DNA from: Nemophila menziesii
Lineage: Eukaryota > Streptophyta > Magnoliopsida > Boraginales > Hydrophyllaceae
Length of the DNA: 64,000 nt
Direction: 5' to 3'
Assembly (NCBI GenBank): GCA_029959085.1
Contig: JARWIR010000002.1
Span: 66,890,154-66,954,153 of the forward strand
The notes below the pieces were generated by a model. The model ran no database searches, was not told the DNA's origin, and saw nothing but the letters and a program-made list of their open reading frames with translations. Below, one piece after another: positions 22,325-35,530 of the stretch (within the stretch, counting starts at the first letter, position 1; each line of letters begins with the position of its first letter). A program made the translations under genes and the position numbers.

Positions 22325-22372
<48 letters not shown>
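22325..22372. repeat. (TA)n microsatellite in U1
   Basis: About 24 TA dinucleotides at the LINE fragment/b2 border. The same site has a long tract in U2 and U3 but only ATATATAT in U0 and U4. Confidence 0.95.
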
Positions 22373-22375
<3 letters not shown>

Positions 22376-25300
22376 AACTCTGTATATCTCATTTAAATAA
22401 TATATATTAAGAATAAATTTTGTATATGAAATTACAAATAATTTTTTGACATCCAAAAGTTACTTGTATAAAAAAATTATTAAACCAATTAAAAGTCAAT
22501 CCTTTCTCATGTAATTCCAAAATACAACAAAAGAAAATTCATAATCCAACAACCTAACACCACCCTTACTCTTGCAAATTTTTGAGAGACATAAAGGTGG
22601 TGACATATTTAATGAGGTAATGATTAACAAACCATTTAATACGAATTTTACAAATCTTAGTATTTTCTACTACAAAAAGTTAAATAGTCCATTGAGTTTT
22701 TTACTTTACGTACCTTTGAGGTTAATAATTTTAAATTTTAAATTTTACAAAAGTTATCCTGAAACTCAATTTTTACGTCTCAGATGTATTTTTTAAAACT
22801 TTAGAAAATATTAAAATTACATATATTGATTAAACATTATTTTTTAATGAAATACATTATTTGTTAAAATATTTTTTCAGATGGTTCAAATGAACTTCTT
22901 TGAACAATTTGGGAATACCCTCTTGGATCAGAAAGCTATATACTTTAACGAATTGGTGAGAAAAGTTGATGATTCTAAAGAAATCGTAAAATTTATTAAA
23001 TTTATTCAATAAATGGTATTTTTGTTATATTTTAACCTAACTAAGTTCAAAACATGTTATTTTAGCTAATGTCCAAGATAAACATTTATGACAATTTTGT
23101 AGGTGTTATATTTTTTAAAGTAAGCATTAGAGTTGTTAATAGGATTATAAGATGTATAATAAGATTCACTGGAATATCAAACACAGAGTTAAACTAGATA
23201 ATCCATAATTTGAGTTTTATCGGGTAAAAAACATTAGCTTGAAAATCATTTATTAAATATAAGTCATTCTAATCGTCAAACTAAATCTCAAAATAAGAAC
23301 ACAAGTAGAGAATTTTTTGACCAATGATAACAATATTACATGAACAAAGATAATGTGTTTACTTAAAGTTAAAGTTAAATGTATGATTGATATCCTTTTA
23401 TCACCAAGTTTTTAGGTACAAAACACTATTAATACCCAAAATATGTATTCTTAAAATATGCATATTTTAATAATAGTAATAAGAATGATAATTATTATTA
23501 AGATATCATACTAATGTTTACAATGTTTTAGATTACAAAAAATTATAAAAATAAAAGTATTAATAAAAACTTAATGATGCTTCTATTGAAAATTATATGA
23601 AATAAAAAACAAAAAATATTTTTGGGCCACTCCCAGAAAAAACAACATATCAATCAAACTTCTAGTAGCTATAAAAAAAAGTCAAGGAAGTAAACATTTA
23701 AATACTTTATATCATGTCAATATGTGTACAAAAATTTATTTCATATTGACAATAGTCCTACTATATATGCTCCAAGACATATACGTAAATAAATACAAGT
23801 TACATGCATTCTATCTTACTTATGGTAAAAAATTAATATCAAATTGTATTTCTAAAGCCTAGTATCTTGGTTATAAGTGATGTATGTGGACCGATTAGAA
23901 AGCAAATAGAAACAAATGATCAAGAACACCTTCCTTCTGCAATAACCTAAAAGTTTATTATTCATTTATTATTTTATATATATATATATATACGAACCTC
24001 AATAACTCGCCTCAAAATATATTTTTCTAAAAAAGAGAGAAAACCTATTCCATCCAAAGTATTCAAATTTTAATAAAAAAATCAATGTATATATTCTTAC
24101 TTTCACAAAATATTTCATATGATTATATAGAAAGTATATATCTATTTAGTATATCTGTAATTTCGAGGATAAAATCATAGTACCTGACTCTCAAGCACGG
24201 GTATTATGACTAAGAGAAGGGCAACAACTATGTCTTGCAAAAATCAATTTAAAAAATTCTAGACATGGTCTCTTCTTCATCAGTAAAGCTAGTCTATTTA
24301 CGAGCACGAAAAAGTTGCATTGTGTCGATTCATGATGAAGTTCATTGAAAAATGTGCATGACACTTTGATGATATATGTTTATGCAACTTACGTGGAAGG
24401 AGTTGAGTAGTTTCAATAATTTTATGAATTTCACATGGACATGTGTTATTTGATAATGTTAGTAGAATATTGTGTACCTTGTCTCTTGTATCTTAGGACA
24501 ATGCCATGTAACAATTTTTTTGTCAAATTCATTAAGGTTGTTCAATGTAAGAATTTTGTTGGTTCAAATTTATTACGGAAGTAAAAAAGAAGGTTGAAAA
24601 TATTACTCATGTGTCAATCCATTTTGTAAAAATAATTGTTAATATCATAGCAAACATGATTGCAAAAGGTAGTATCTTTGGTACGATTCCTACTGATTGG
24701 TAAAATAACCCACCTCTTATCTTATATATTTGATAAATTGTGATTTCCCATAAAACTTTGGATTATATATAATTTATATTTTCTAATAGGTGTTTCATGT
24801 ACCCAATTGAGACTCTACTTACATTAACTTTGCACGTCCATTGATGTTACATATAACGGGTAAGTTCTAAGGATATTTACAATAATAATAATAATATAGA
24901 ATATTTTGAACATTCAACCGAGTTATAATACAAGGCCATTTATTAAGATATATATTAGAGTGAAATGACTATTATACTCTTACTCTTACATATCAAAAAC
25001 CTACATTAATAAAATCAAATTAGTTCGCTATAATAAGATAATTTGATTAAAATATCCATATAAATATCATATTCCTTTCAATTAAAACATAAAGACAAAT
25101 TACTAATCAATATCCATCTTGACTATATATATGAAATGACCCTTAAAGTGTATTTCTAAAAGTAATCTAACTCCTAAAAAGGAAATTCATATAGACTATG
25201 CTAACATCTACTTTGAAATTATATCCTCCTTCCTCTAAGTTTATGTATCTTTATAACGCATGAAATTATTAAAATGTAAGTAATAAAGATACCCCACACC

Positions 25301-26087
25301 AATTTTGTTTTTAGAAAAATGAAGATAACATATTTTAAGTAATATTCATGTGAAAATGAAAAAAAATGGGTTTCAAACTACAAAAAAGTTATATATATTA
25401 TTTAAATTGGTCAATAAAGAGGATTACGAAAATATTGTTTAAGGTTGAATTAGTTTTTAAAAATCATAAAATAAACTCGATCTAAGTTACTTGTCTTAGA
25501 TGAACCAATTGAAATCTTTTGTATTGATGTTGATGGTCATGGTGATGAGAAAAACAAAAATATTGTTAGGTAGGCCTTAGATGGGTAAGCATATTTGTAT
25601 ATGTGTGAGCTAGTTTCAAATACGTTAGAATTAAAAGGTGTCAGTGCATTAAGATGATGTGTATTTGTTGAGTGTTAAGCTAGAGGAGGTAAACTTTTGT
25701 AAGATTTATATATATAATAAGATAAGCAGAATAAGTTTCCTTTCTCTTGTGGTCGAATTTATTTGTAATTTGTTTATCCACCAAATTTGAAAACCTAAAT
25801 TAAATGATTAAAAATAACTTTTTTTTAAATAATAGGAAGAAAACTTTCTTAAAAAGTATAATAATAGTGTGGAAATTTTAAAAATTTCATAAATCGACCA
25901 AATTAAGAATTTTAGTGGTGTATATCTGGTTTGTTTATTTTAGATTTTTTTAAAGATTAAATAAATTAAAATTAAAAAAGAGAATATTTTTTAGAGGTTT
26001 CTATTCTTTTTATTTAACACAAATTTTAAATAATTAAAACCCAATCTCAACATCCACCATTAACACAACTTACCATCAACCGCTTCT

Positions 26088-27193
26088 ATGAAAACCCTAA
26101 ACATATCGAAATCTCACCGTCGCCACTGCTACAATTCAACCTCATTGATCATCATGCCAACATTACCTAATGAAATCTCCATAGAAATCCTATCAAGAGT
26201 TCCTGTAAAATCACTGGTAAAACTCAAACTAGTATCAAAATATTGGTACAAACTTATTTCTTCTTCAAATTTTTCAAAAATCCATTTATCTCAATCAATC
26301 AACAACCCTAAAAGTACTCCCCACAACATGATTTTGACATCACTTGCTAATCTGAGCAATTTAATACAATGTCCATTTCCTTCTTTAATAGAAAAATCAG
26401 TCAAATTAATATAGATTATCCAATGAAGGATCCCAAAAAGAAAATTAGATTTTTTGGATCTGTGAATGGATTAATTTTCTTAGCATCAAAGAAAAATGAT
26501 TTGGTTTTCTGGAATCCATCATTGAAAATATCTAGAAAATTGTCTTCTATAGATATTGATAAATACCACATCAATGCTTACGGATTTTGGTAAGATTTGT
26601 CCAATGATGATTATAAACTAATCATTTTTTATGTTATTAGTTATATTGAAAATGTTGTATCCCATGATGGAGTTAAGGTTTATAGTAGGAATTCTAATAC
26701 TTGGAGGAGTCTTGAAACTTCCAAAGGTGGTTCAGATTTTAGTAATTTGGGGTCATTTCTGAATGAGAAGCTCCACCGGATATGTAGGGGCTATACATCT
26801 GTTGATCATGTTAAGAAATGTTTTATTATTTCCATTGATTTGGAAATTTACTCATATGGAGAGATTTATCTACCATCCTATAAGGAGAAAGAGAATGGGT
26901 TATTTCATGGAATTACAGTGTTAAATGGTATGTTATATTTGATGCATTATAGTACGGGATCTCATATAGATATATTGGTTATGAAAAACTATGGAGTGGA
27001 GGATTATTGGATGAAATTCATTACCCTTCCACATATACTCGAATTGATATCTTGGCCTAGTATACAATTATGTTTGTTTGAAAATGATGAAATTTTGATT
27101 GTTTCAAGGTTTCTACTTTTTCTAAACAAATCAAAAGATCATTCAAATATGAATTACCAGCTCCATGAGTTCTTAAACTATTTCCCTAAGTGA
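26088..27193 (+). pseudogene. F-box/FBA-type gene copy 2
   Basis: The most complete copy. The first frame (26088-26414) has the full F-box (LPNEISIEILSRVPVKSLVK, SKYWYKLISSSNF) and keeps frame past the region where the other copies shift. An extra A near 26395 then breaks it. A TAC-to-TAA change at 26591-26593 stops the FBA frame after YGFW, and a lost base near 27188 changes the last residues. The long frame 26597-27193 (198 codons) covers the C-terminal FBA part (VYSRNSNTWRSLE, GEIYLPSYKEKENGL, DILVMKNYGVEDYW). With three small lesions it could be the youngest pseudogene. It might still give a truncated F-box peptide of about 108 residues. Confidence 0.85.
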
Positions 27194-30100
27194 TTTATAT
27201 TGAAAGCTTAGTTTCTCCTTATGTTGATGGTGTGGAAAAGAAGTCTATAGAGTAGAACTTATAAGGGTTCACAAGTCCTAATTATAAGTAAGTGCTTATC
27301 TTTTATAAGTTTAATTTATACTTCTATAATATATTGTATATTTTGAAATCCATTTTACTCTTTTTTTAGAGTAACTATCTAAATATGTAAGATGTTTTTT
27401 ACTAATTAAGTTAAAACTAATATGATATAAAACGTATATTTCACCTTGAAATGAAGATAGTTCCATCTGAAAACATACTATTATATATACTTAAATAGAT
27501 TGTTAGACTGTAGCAAAAACCTATGATTTAGATTTCTATTTTATTTATATTAATGAATTGTATATATAATCAAATTCTTATTGAAACATAACAAACATTT
27601 ATTTAATAATATAAGGTTTTCTTACAAAGATAAGCACTTATTGTGGTAGTCAGGTACAATCATATTCTATTGGATTTTTTTTAGTAAATATGACGTCATT
27701 ACATTGATTATGATTTTAATTATAATTTTTATTCAGAAACGAAAGTGTTGATTGCTTGTGGATTTCATACATCATAGAAAGAAGAGAACAAGAATTTGAA
27801 GACTATAATTTTTTTTTGTATTTGTCTTTTATAATGCAATATGTTTACTATGTCGTATGAGTCTCAAAATATTTTATTATGTTATTGTACCTTAAGTTTC
27901 TTGGTTATTATTGTGAAATATACAATTTAGTGTTGAGTAATTACAGTATTTATCAATGACAAACACATATATATTTGAAATCTCTATATATCTCATTTCA
28001 ATAAGATATATTAAGAATACAATTATGTCAATGAAATTACAAGTAATTTTTTGAAATCCAAAAGTTACTTGTAATAAATATAAAAAAATATTATAAAACA
28101 AATTAAAAGTCAGTCCTTTCTCATGTGATTCAAAAATATAACAAAAGAACATTCATTATCCAACAATGCAGGGATGTAAATAATGAGGTAAAGATTAACA
28201 AACTAGAAATACAAAATTTACAAATTTTAAGATTTTCCACTACGAAGAATAATAGAGTTTTTTGAATTTTGTACTTTAAGTACTATTGAGGTGTATATTT
28301 TTAATTTTTTTTATTATAAAACAGTAATTTTGAGACCCAATTTATATGTCTCTAATGTATTTTTTAAAACATACGAAAATATGGGAAATTTATTAAACAT
28401 AATTTTCTAATGAAATACATTATTTGTTAAAATTTAATTTGAGATTGTACAATTTAATTTATTTGAACAATTTTGGAACACCCACTCTGATGTGAAATCT
28501 ACATACTATATAGAGAAGAAATAAAAGTTGATGAATTTAATGAAATCGTAGCTGTTATTATATTTATTCGATAAATGTTATTTGTATTCAATCTTAAACA
28601 TACTAAGATTAAAATATTTGATGTTAATTAATATCCAATATAAAGTTTTTTGGAATAAGATCTGGAATATATATGATGAATTTCCAAGTGTTATTTTTTT
28701 TGGAGTCGGTGTTAAAGTTGTTAATAGGATTATAAGATGTATAATAAGATTCTTTATCAAACGTGGATATAAATTAGCTAATTCATAATTCGAGTTTTAT
28801 CGAGTGAAGAACATTAGCTTGAAAATCTTTTATAAACTGTAATTCATTCTAACCATTAAACTACATCTAAAATTAAGAACGCAAGTAGAAAATTGACCGA
28901 AAACTAATAACAATATTACATGAAAAAAGATAACGTGTTTATGTAAAGTTAAGTTTAAACGTATGTTTGATATCCTTTTATCACCAAGTTTTCTAGGTAC
29001 AAAATATAAATAATACCTAGATTGGTATTCATAAAATATGCACTTCGTAATCATAGTAATAAGAATGACAATTGTATTAATGTATCATGCTAATGTTTAC
29101 AATCTGTGTATAAGATGATCAATATACATGACTTCATTATACATACAAATACTATAATTACATAAAGAAAACTTAATAGAAAACGTACAACACATACCAA
29201 CCATTTGCAATGAAAACATCCACTTTAATCATATAAAGGGAAACACTATACTGATTTAAAATCATGTTTTTATAGTTTACATGTAAATCATGTTTGTATA
29301 GTTTACATGTCATTGTTATCGTCAGCATCTTCCATACTTGTAGCGGCATTCGAAGCATACATTCTCTGATCATACTTGTATTACATCCCGACAACGTAAA
29401 ACATTGGCAATGATTTCTGCCCCAACTATAAAATGTCCATATTATTGGAACAAATAAATAGCTGCACCATTAATTTTCCTCCTATTATTACTTCATACAC
29501 TATTTTTTAGCAGCTTTCAGTGCTCACTGGGTTGGGACTGACACAGTTTTTTGCATGGACCTTTTTTTACAATTTTTCAACACCCTTAACTATATTATAT
29601 AGCTTATTATCGATCATTGTCTTAATATTTCTGAAATATGTAATAACTTCAAAAGCATGTGACCAGGAGGCAAATATAATACTTATAGTTAAACATCATG
29701 TGTTTAATCAAGATAGTAATCAACATACATACAACTTTTTACAACACATAAAATTATACAATCCATTTAACAGTCCTTCAATATTAAGATTAATACTTTA
29801 AAGTACAAAAATATTTACATTTATATGACTCAAGTATTGAGGAAAAAACAATCGTCCAAATAAACGTATGTATTGACCACAATTACTCATCAAAAATAAA
29901 TCTACAAGTATCATAAACTACTTTTCTTTTAAAAATTTACATCAAATTCAGAATGTTAATTACAAACTAAAGCACTACAAAAGGATAAAATTCTACATTA
30001 TCTTAAGTAGCGGAAGAACCTGATTAGGGTCTATAATCTTATTGAGCTAAAGTTTAACAATACTCTTTCTGTTGGGACACACTAAAGTGATACAGAGTTA

Positions 30101-30239
30101 ACGTAACATTACAACATCAAGTCATCAAGAACTATTTTTAGAATTAAAACCTGGAAAATAGATGGGAGATTAAATTTATGGAAATAAAGAATATATGTAA
30201 ACCAAATGAAATAGAACATGTAAAATTTTAAAGGGTAAA

Positions 30240-30601
30240 AGTTCAAGAATGTCACCCTCATATACTTAGGCTCATGCCTTTATTAGGGTGAAGGTTAGTA
30301 GAATTGCTTACTAATCCTTCACAATACTTTACATATTAAGATGTGTTTCCACAATATGTATTCTTATGTAGAATCTTTATGCTAAAAAAAGATCGGTTAA
30401 ATGAGCCTTAAAGAATTTCAATCTCAAGTATTTCAAGAGAAGTCCACAGTATATTAATAAAATGAGGATTAAACTTGAAGAGCTACAAAATGCTATTACA
30501 GAAGGTAATGGCACAAATTTGATCATGACTAAGGAGAGACTAATATTGAGTAATCTTGAGTAATCAAATCTTCATGAGAAAGAGATTCTGAAGCAAAAGG
30601 A
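30240..30601 (+). pseudogene. LINE ORF2 fragment in U2, 3' part deleted
   Basis: Same piece as in U1, but after CTGAAGCAAAAGG the text jumps to AATTATGACATATATA. About 450 bases (from CTAGGGATACATGG to CCACAACAGG in other units) are gone. AGG is present at both breakpoints. The reading frame also has a TAA after SNLE. Confidence 0.7.
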
Positions 30602-30606
30602 ATTAT

Positions 30607-30609
<3 letters not shown>

Positions 30610-30657
<48 letters not shown>
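30610..30657. repeat. (TA)n microsatellite in U2
   Basis: About 24 TA units at the junction between the shortened LINE fragment and b2. Confidence 0.95.
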
Positions 30658-30659
<2 letters not shown>

Positions 30660-33600
30660 AAACTCTGTATATCTCATTTAAATAATATATATTAAGAATA
30701 AATTTTGTATATGAAATTACAAATAATTTTTTGACATCCAAAAGTTACTTGTATAAAAAAATTATAAAACCAATTAAAAGTCAATCATTCCTCATGTAAT
30801 TCCAAATTACAACAAAAGAAAATTCATAATCCAACAACCTAACACCACACTTACTCTTGCAAATTTTTGAGAGACATAAAGGTGGTGACATATTTAATGA
30901 GGAAATGATTAACAAACCATTTAATACGAAACTTACAAATCTTAGTATTTTTCTACTACAAAAAGTAAAGTAGTCCATTAAGTTTTCTACTTTACGTACC
31001 TTTGAGGTGAATCATTCTAAATTTTTAATTTTACAAAAGTTATCGTGAGACACAATTTTTACACCTCTAATGTATTTTTTAAAACAATAGAAAATATGAA
31101 AATTACATATATTGATTAAACATAATTTTTAATGAAATACATTATTTGTTAAAATATTATTTGGGTTGGTATAAATGAACTTCTTTGAACAATTTGGGAA
31201 TACCTTCTTGGATCTGAAAGTTATATACTTTAAAGAGATGGTGAGAAAAGTTGATGACTCTAAAAAAATCGTAGCAATTATTAAATTTATTCAATAAATG
31301 GTATTCGTATTATATTTTAACCTAACTAAGTTTAAAACATGTTATTTTAACTAATGTCCAAGATATATTTTGAAAGGATTAGATCTAAAAATATTTATGA
31401 CAATTTTCTAGGGGTTATATTTTTTAGAGTCGGCAGTAGAGTTTTTAATAGGATTATAAGATGTATAATAAGATTCACCGGAATATCAACGCTGAGCTAA
31501 ACTAGATAATCCATAATTTGAGTTTTATCAGGTAAAGAACATTAGCTTGAAAATCATTTATTAAATATAAGTCATTATAATCGTCAAACTAAATCTCAAA
31601 ATCAGAACACAAGTAGAGAATTTATTGAACACTGATAACAATATTACATGAAGAAAGATAATGTGTTTACTTAAAGTTAAAGTTAAACATATGATTAATA
31701 TCCTTTTATCACCAAGTTTATAGGTACAAAATACTATTAATACCCAAAATATGTATTCTTGAAATATGCATATTTTAATAATAGTAATAAGAATGATAAT
31801 TATTATTAAGATATAATACTATGTTTACAATGTATTAGATTACAAAAATTTATAAAAATAAACGTATTAATAAAAACTTAATGATGCTTCTATTGAAAAT
31901 TATATGAAATAAAAAACAAAAAATATTTTTGGGCCACTCCTAGAAAAAAAAACAATGTATCAATAAACTTCTAGTAACTATAAAAAATAGTCAAGGAAGT
32001 AAGAATTTAAATACTTTATATCACTGTCAATATGTGTACACAAAATTATTTCATATTAACAATAGTCCTACTATATATGTTCCAAGATATATAAGTAAAT
32101 AAATACAAGTTATATGCATTCTATCATACTTATGGTAAAAAATTAATATCAAATTGTATTTGTAAAGCCTAGCTTCTTGGTTATAAGTGATGTATGTGGA
32201 CCGATTAGAAACCAAATAGTAACAAATGCTCAAGAACTCCTTGCTTCTGCAATAACCTGAAAGATTATTATTTTTGTATAATTACATTTACAAATAGAGA
32301 TATTTATACCAATATATATCTGAACCTCAATAAATCGCCTCAAAATATATTTTTCTAAAAAAGAGAGAAAACCTATTCCATCAAAAGTACTCGAATTTTA
32401 ATAAGAAATTAATGTATATATTCTAACTTTCACAAATTATTTTATATGATTATATAAAAAGTATATATCTAATTGGTATATATGTAATTTCGAGGATAAA
32501 ATCATAGTACCTGACTCTCAAGCACGAGTATTATGACTAAGAGAAGGGCAACAACTATGTCTTGCAAATATCAATTTAAAAAATTCTATACATGGTTACT
32601 TTCTCATCAGCAAAGCTAGTCTCTTTACGAGCAAGAAAAAGTATTGTGTCAATTTATGATGAAGTTCATTGAACAATGAGCATGACACTTTTATGATGTA
32701 TGTTTATGCAACTTACATGGAAGGAGTTGAGTAGTTTCACTAATTTTATAAAATTCACATGGCCATGTGTTATTTGGTAATGTTAGTAGAATATTGTGTA
32801 CCTTGTCTCTTGTATCTTAGGACAATGCCATGTACGAATTTGTTCTGTCAAATTTATTAAGGTTGATCCATGTAAGAATTTTGTTTGTTCAAATTTATTA
32901 AGGAAGTCAAAAAGAAGGTCGAAAATATTACTCATGTGCCAATCCATTTTGTAAAAATAATTGTTAATATCTTACCAAACATGATTGCAAAAGGTAGTAT
33001 GTTTGGTACGATTTCTATTGATTGGTAAAAATACCCACCCCTTATCTTATATCTTTGATAAATTGTGATTTCCATAAAATATTGGATTATATATAATTTA
33101 TATTTATTAATAGGTGTGGCATGTACCCAATTGAGACTCTACTTACATTGACTTTGCACGTCCTTTGATGTTACATATATGGTGTAAGTTTTAATAATAT
33201 TTGCAATAAAAATAATTATAATAATAATAGTAATATAGTATATTTAAAACATTCAACAGAGGTACAATACAAGGTCTTTTATTTAGATAGATATTACAGT
33301 GAAATGATTATTATACTCTTACTCTTATAGATCTAAAACCTACATTCACAAATTCAAATTAGTTCGCTATAATAAGATAATTTGACTAATATATCCATAT
33401 AAATATCATATTCCTTTCAATAAGAATACAAAGATAAATTATTAATCAATATCCATCTTGACTATATATATGAAATGACCCTTTTCTAAAAGTAATCTAA
33501 TGGCCTAAAAAATAAATTCTTATAGACTATGCTAACATCTAGTTCGAAATATTTTCCTCCTTCCTCTAAGTTTATGTATCTTTATAACCCATGAAATTAT

Positions 33601-34423
33601 TAAAATGTAGGAAATAAAGATATCACACACCAATTTTGTTTTTTGAAAAATAAAGATAACGGAATTTAGGTAATATTCATGTGAAAATGAAAAAAAAATT
33701 GGTTTCAAACTAAAAAAAACTTATATATATTATTTAAAGTGGCCAAGAAAGAGGATTACAAAAATATTGTCTAAGGTTGAATTAGTTTTTAAAAATCATA
33801 AAATAAACTCAATCTAAGTTACTTGTCTTAGATGAACCAATTGAAATCTTTTCTATTGATGTTGATGGTCATGGGTGATGAGAAAAATAAAAATATTGTT
33901 GGGTAGGCCATAGATCAGTAAGCATACTTGTATATGTGTGAGGTAGTTTCAAATACATTAGATTTAAATGGTGTCAATGTATTAAGATGATGTGTATCTG
34001 AATTGAGTGTTAAGATGGATGAGGTAGACTTTTGTAAGATTTATATATATATATAATAAAATAAGCAGAATAAGTTTCCTTTCTTCTGTGGTCAAATTTA
34101 TTTGTAATTTGTTTAACAAATAAATTTGAAAGCCTAAATTAAATGATTAAATTTTTTTTTTTAAATAATACTAAGACAACATTCTTAAAAATGATAATAA
34201 TAATGTCAAGATTTTAAAAATTTCATAAATCGACCAAATTAAAAATTTTAGTGGCGTATATCTGGTTTGTGTATTTTACATTTTTTTAAAGATTAAATAA
34301 ATTAAAATAAAAAAAGAAAATATTTCTTAGAGGTTTCTATGTTTTTTATTTAACACCAATTTTAAAGAATGAAAACTCAATCTCAACATCCACCATTAAC
34401 ACAACTTACCATCAACAGCTTCT

Positions 34424-35530
34424 ATGAAAACCCTAATCATATAGAAATTTCATCGCAGTTGCTATAATTCTACCTCATTAATCATCATACCAACATTACC
34501 TAATGAAATCTCCATAGAAATCCTATCAAGAGTTTTTATAAAATCACTCGTAAAACTCAAACTTGTATCAAAATATTGGTACAAACTTATTTCTTCTTCA
34601 AATTTTTCCAAAATCCATTTATCGCAATCAATCAACAACCCTAAAAAACTCTCCACCACATGATTTTGACATCAATTGCTAATCTAAGCACCTTAATACA
34701 ATGTTAATTTCCTTCTTTAATAGAAAATCATTCAAAGAATATAGATTATATAGATTATCCAATGAAGGATCCCAAAAAGAAAATTAGATTTTTTGGATCT
34801 GTGAATGGATTAATTTGTCGTGATTTGGTTTTCTGGAATCCATCATTGAAAATATCTAGAAAATTGCCTTCTATAGCTATTGATAAATACCACATCAAGG
34901 CTTATGGATTTTGGTACGATTTGTCCAATGATAATTATAAACTAATTATTTTTTAGGATTATAATTATATTGATAATATTGTATCCCATGATAAAGTTAA
35001 GGTTTATTGTAGGAATTCTAATACTCGGAGGAGTCATGAAACTTTCAATGGTTGTTCATATTTTAGTAATTTGGGGTCATTTATGAATGAGAGGCTACAC
35101 TGGATATGTAGGGGCTATACATATGTTGATCATGTTAAGAAATGGTTTATTATTTCCCTTGATTTGGAGAATTACTCAGATTTATCTACCATCCTATAAG
35201 GAGAAAGATAATGGGTTATTTCATGAAATTACACTGTTAAATTGTATGTTATATTTGATGCATTATAGTATGAGATCTCATATAGATATATTGGTTATGA
35301 AAGACTATGGAGTGGAGGATTCTTGGATGAAATTCATCACCCTTCCATATATACTCGAACTGATATCCGGGCCCAATATACGATTATGTTTGTTTGATAA
35401 TGATGAAATTTTGATTGTTTCAAGGTTTCTACTTTTTCTAAACAAATCAAAAGATCATTCAAATATGAATTACTCTTAAACTATTTCCCTGAAGTGATTT
35501 ATATTTAAAGAAGAAGCTTATGGAGTAGAA
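34424..35530 (+). pseudogene. F-box/FBA-type gene copy 3
   Basis: ATG at 34424, but codon 7 is TAG (34442-34444; TCG in copies 1 and 2). The F-box is otherwise readable (LPNEISIEILSRVFIKSLVK with Pro-Val changed to Phe-Ile). A 1-nt loss before the CCACATGATTTTGACATC stretch shifts frame. The FBA part (34762-34956) has a 15-base in-frame deletion after GLIC, and a TAG follows LIIF. Further deletions are an 8-base loss at about 35177 and a 14-base loss at about 35474. Several of these are shared with copy 4. A dead gene. Confidence 0.85.

Larger units (their letters stand above)
18120..26087 (+). repeat. Array unit U1 (about 8.0 kb)
   Basis: The order is F-box copy 1 (18120-19495), 3' flank (19496-20185), b1 (20186-20790, with the 680-base deletion shared with U0), unique part, LINE fragment (21660-22320), (TA)n, b2 (22373-23530), intergenic part (23640-25345) and promoter (25345-26087). 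The b1 and b2 blocks are diverged direct copies, e.g. ATCCAAAAGTTACTTGTA in both. Stretches without a gene hold only these repeats. Confidence 0.85.
26088..34423 (+). repeat. Array unit U2 (about 8.3 kb)
   Basis: The order is F-box copy 2, flank (27251-27960), full b1 (27960-29100), unique part (29100-30240), truncated LINE piece (30240-30601), (TA)n, b2 (30658-31830), intergenic (31920-33660), promoter (33660-34423). A 25-base duplication (ATCATGTTT.TATAGTTTACATGT twice, 29265-29312) is also found in U3-U5 but not in U0 or U1. Confidence 0.85.

Noticed and set aside
26088..27193. Functional F-box gene
   Set aside because: Copy 2 is the best preserved, but an inserted A, a TAA at 26591 and a late frameshift interrupt the protein. 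No splice pattern repairs all three.
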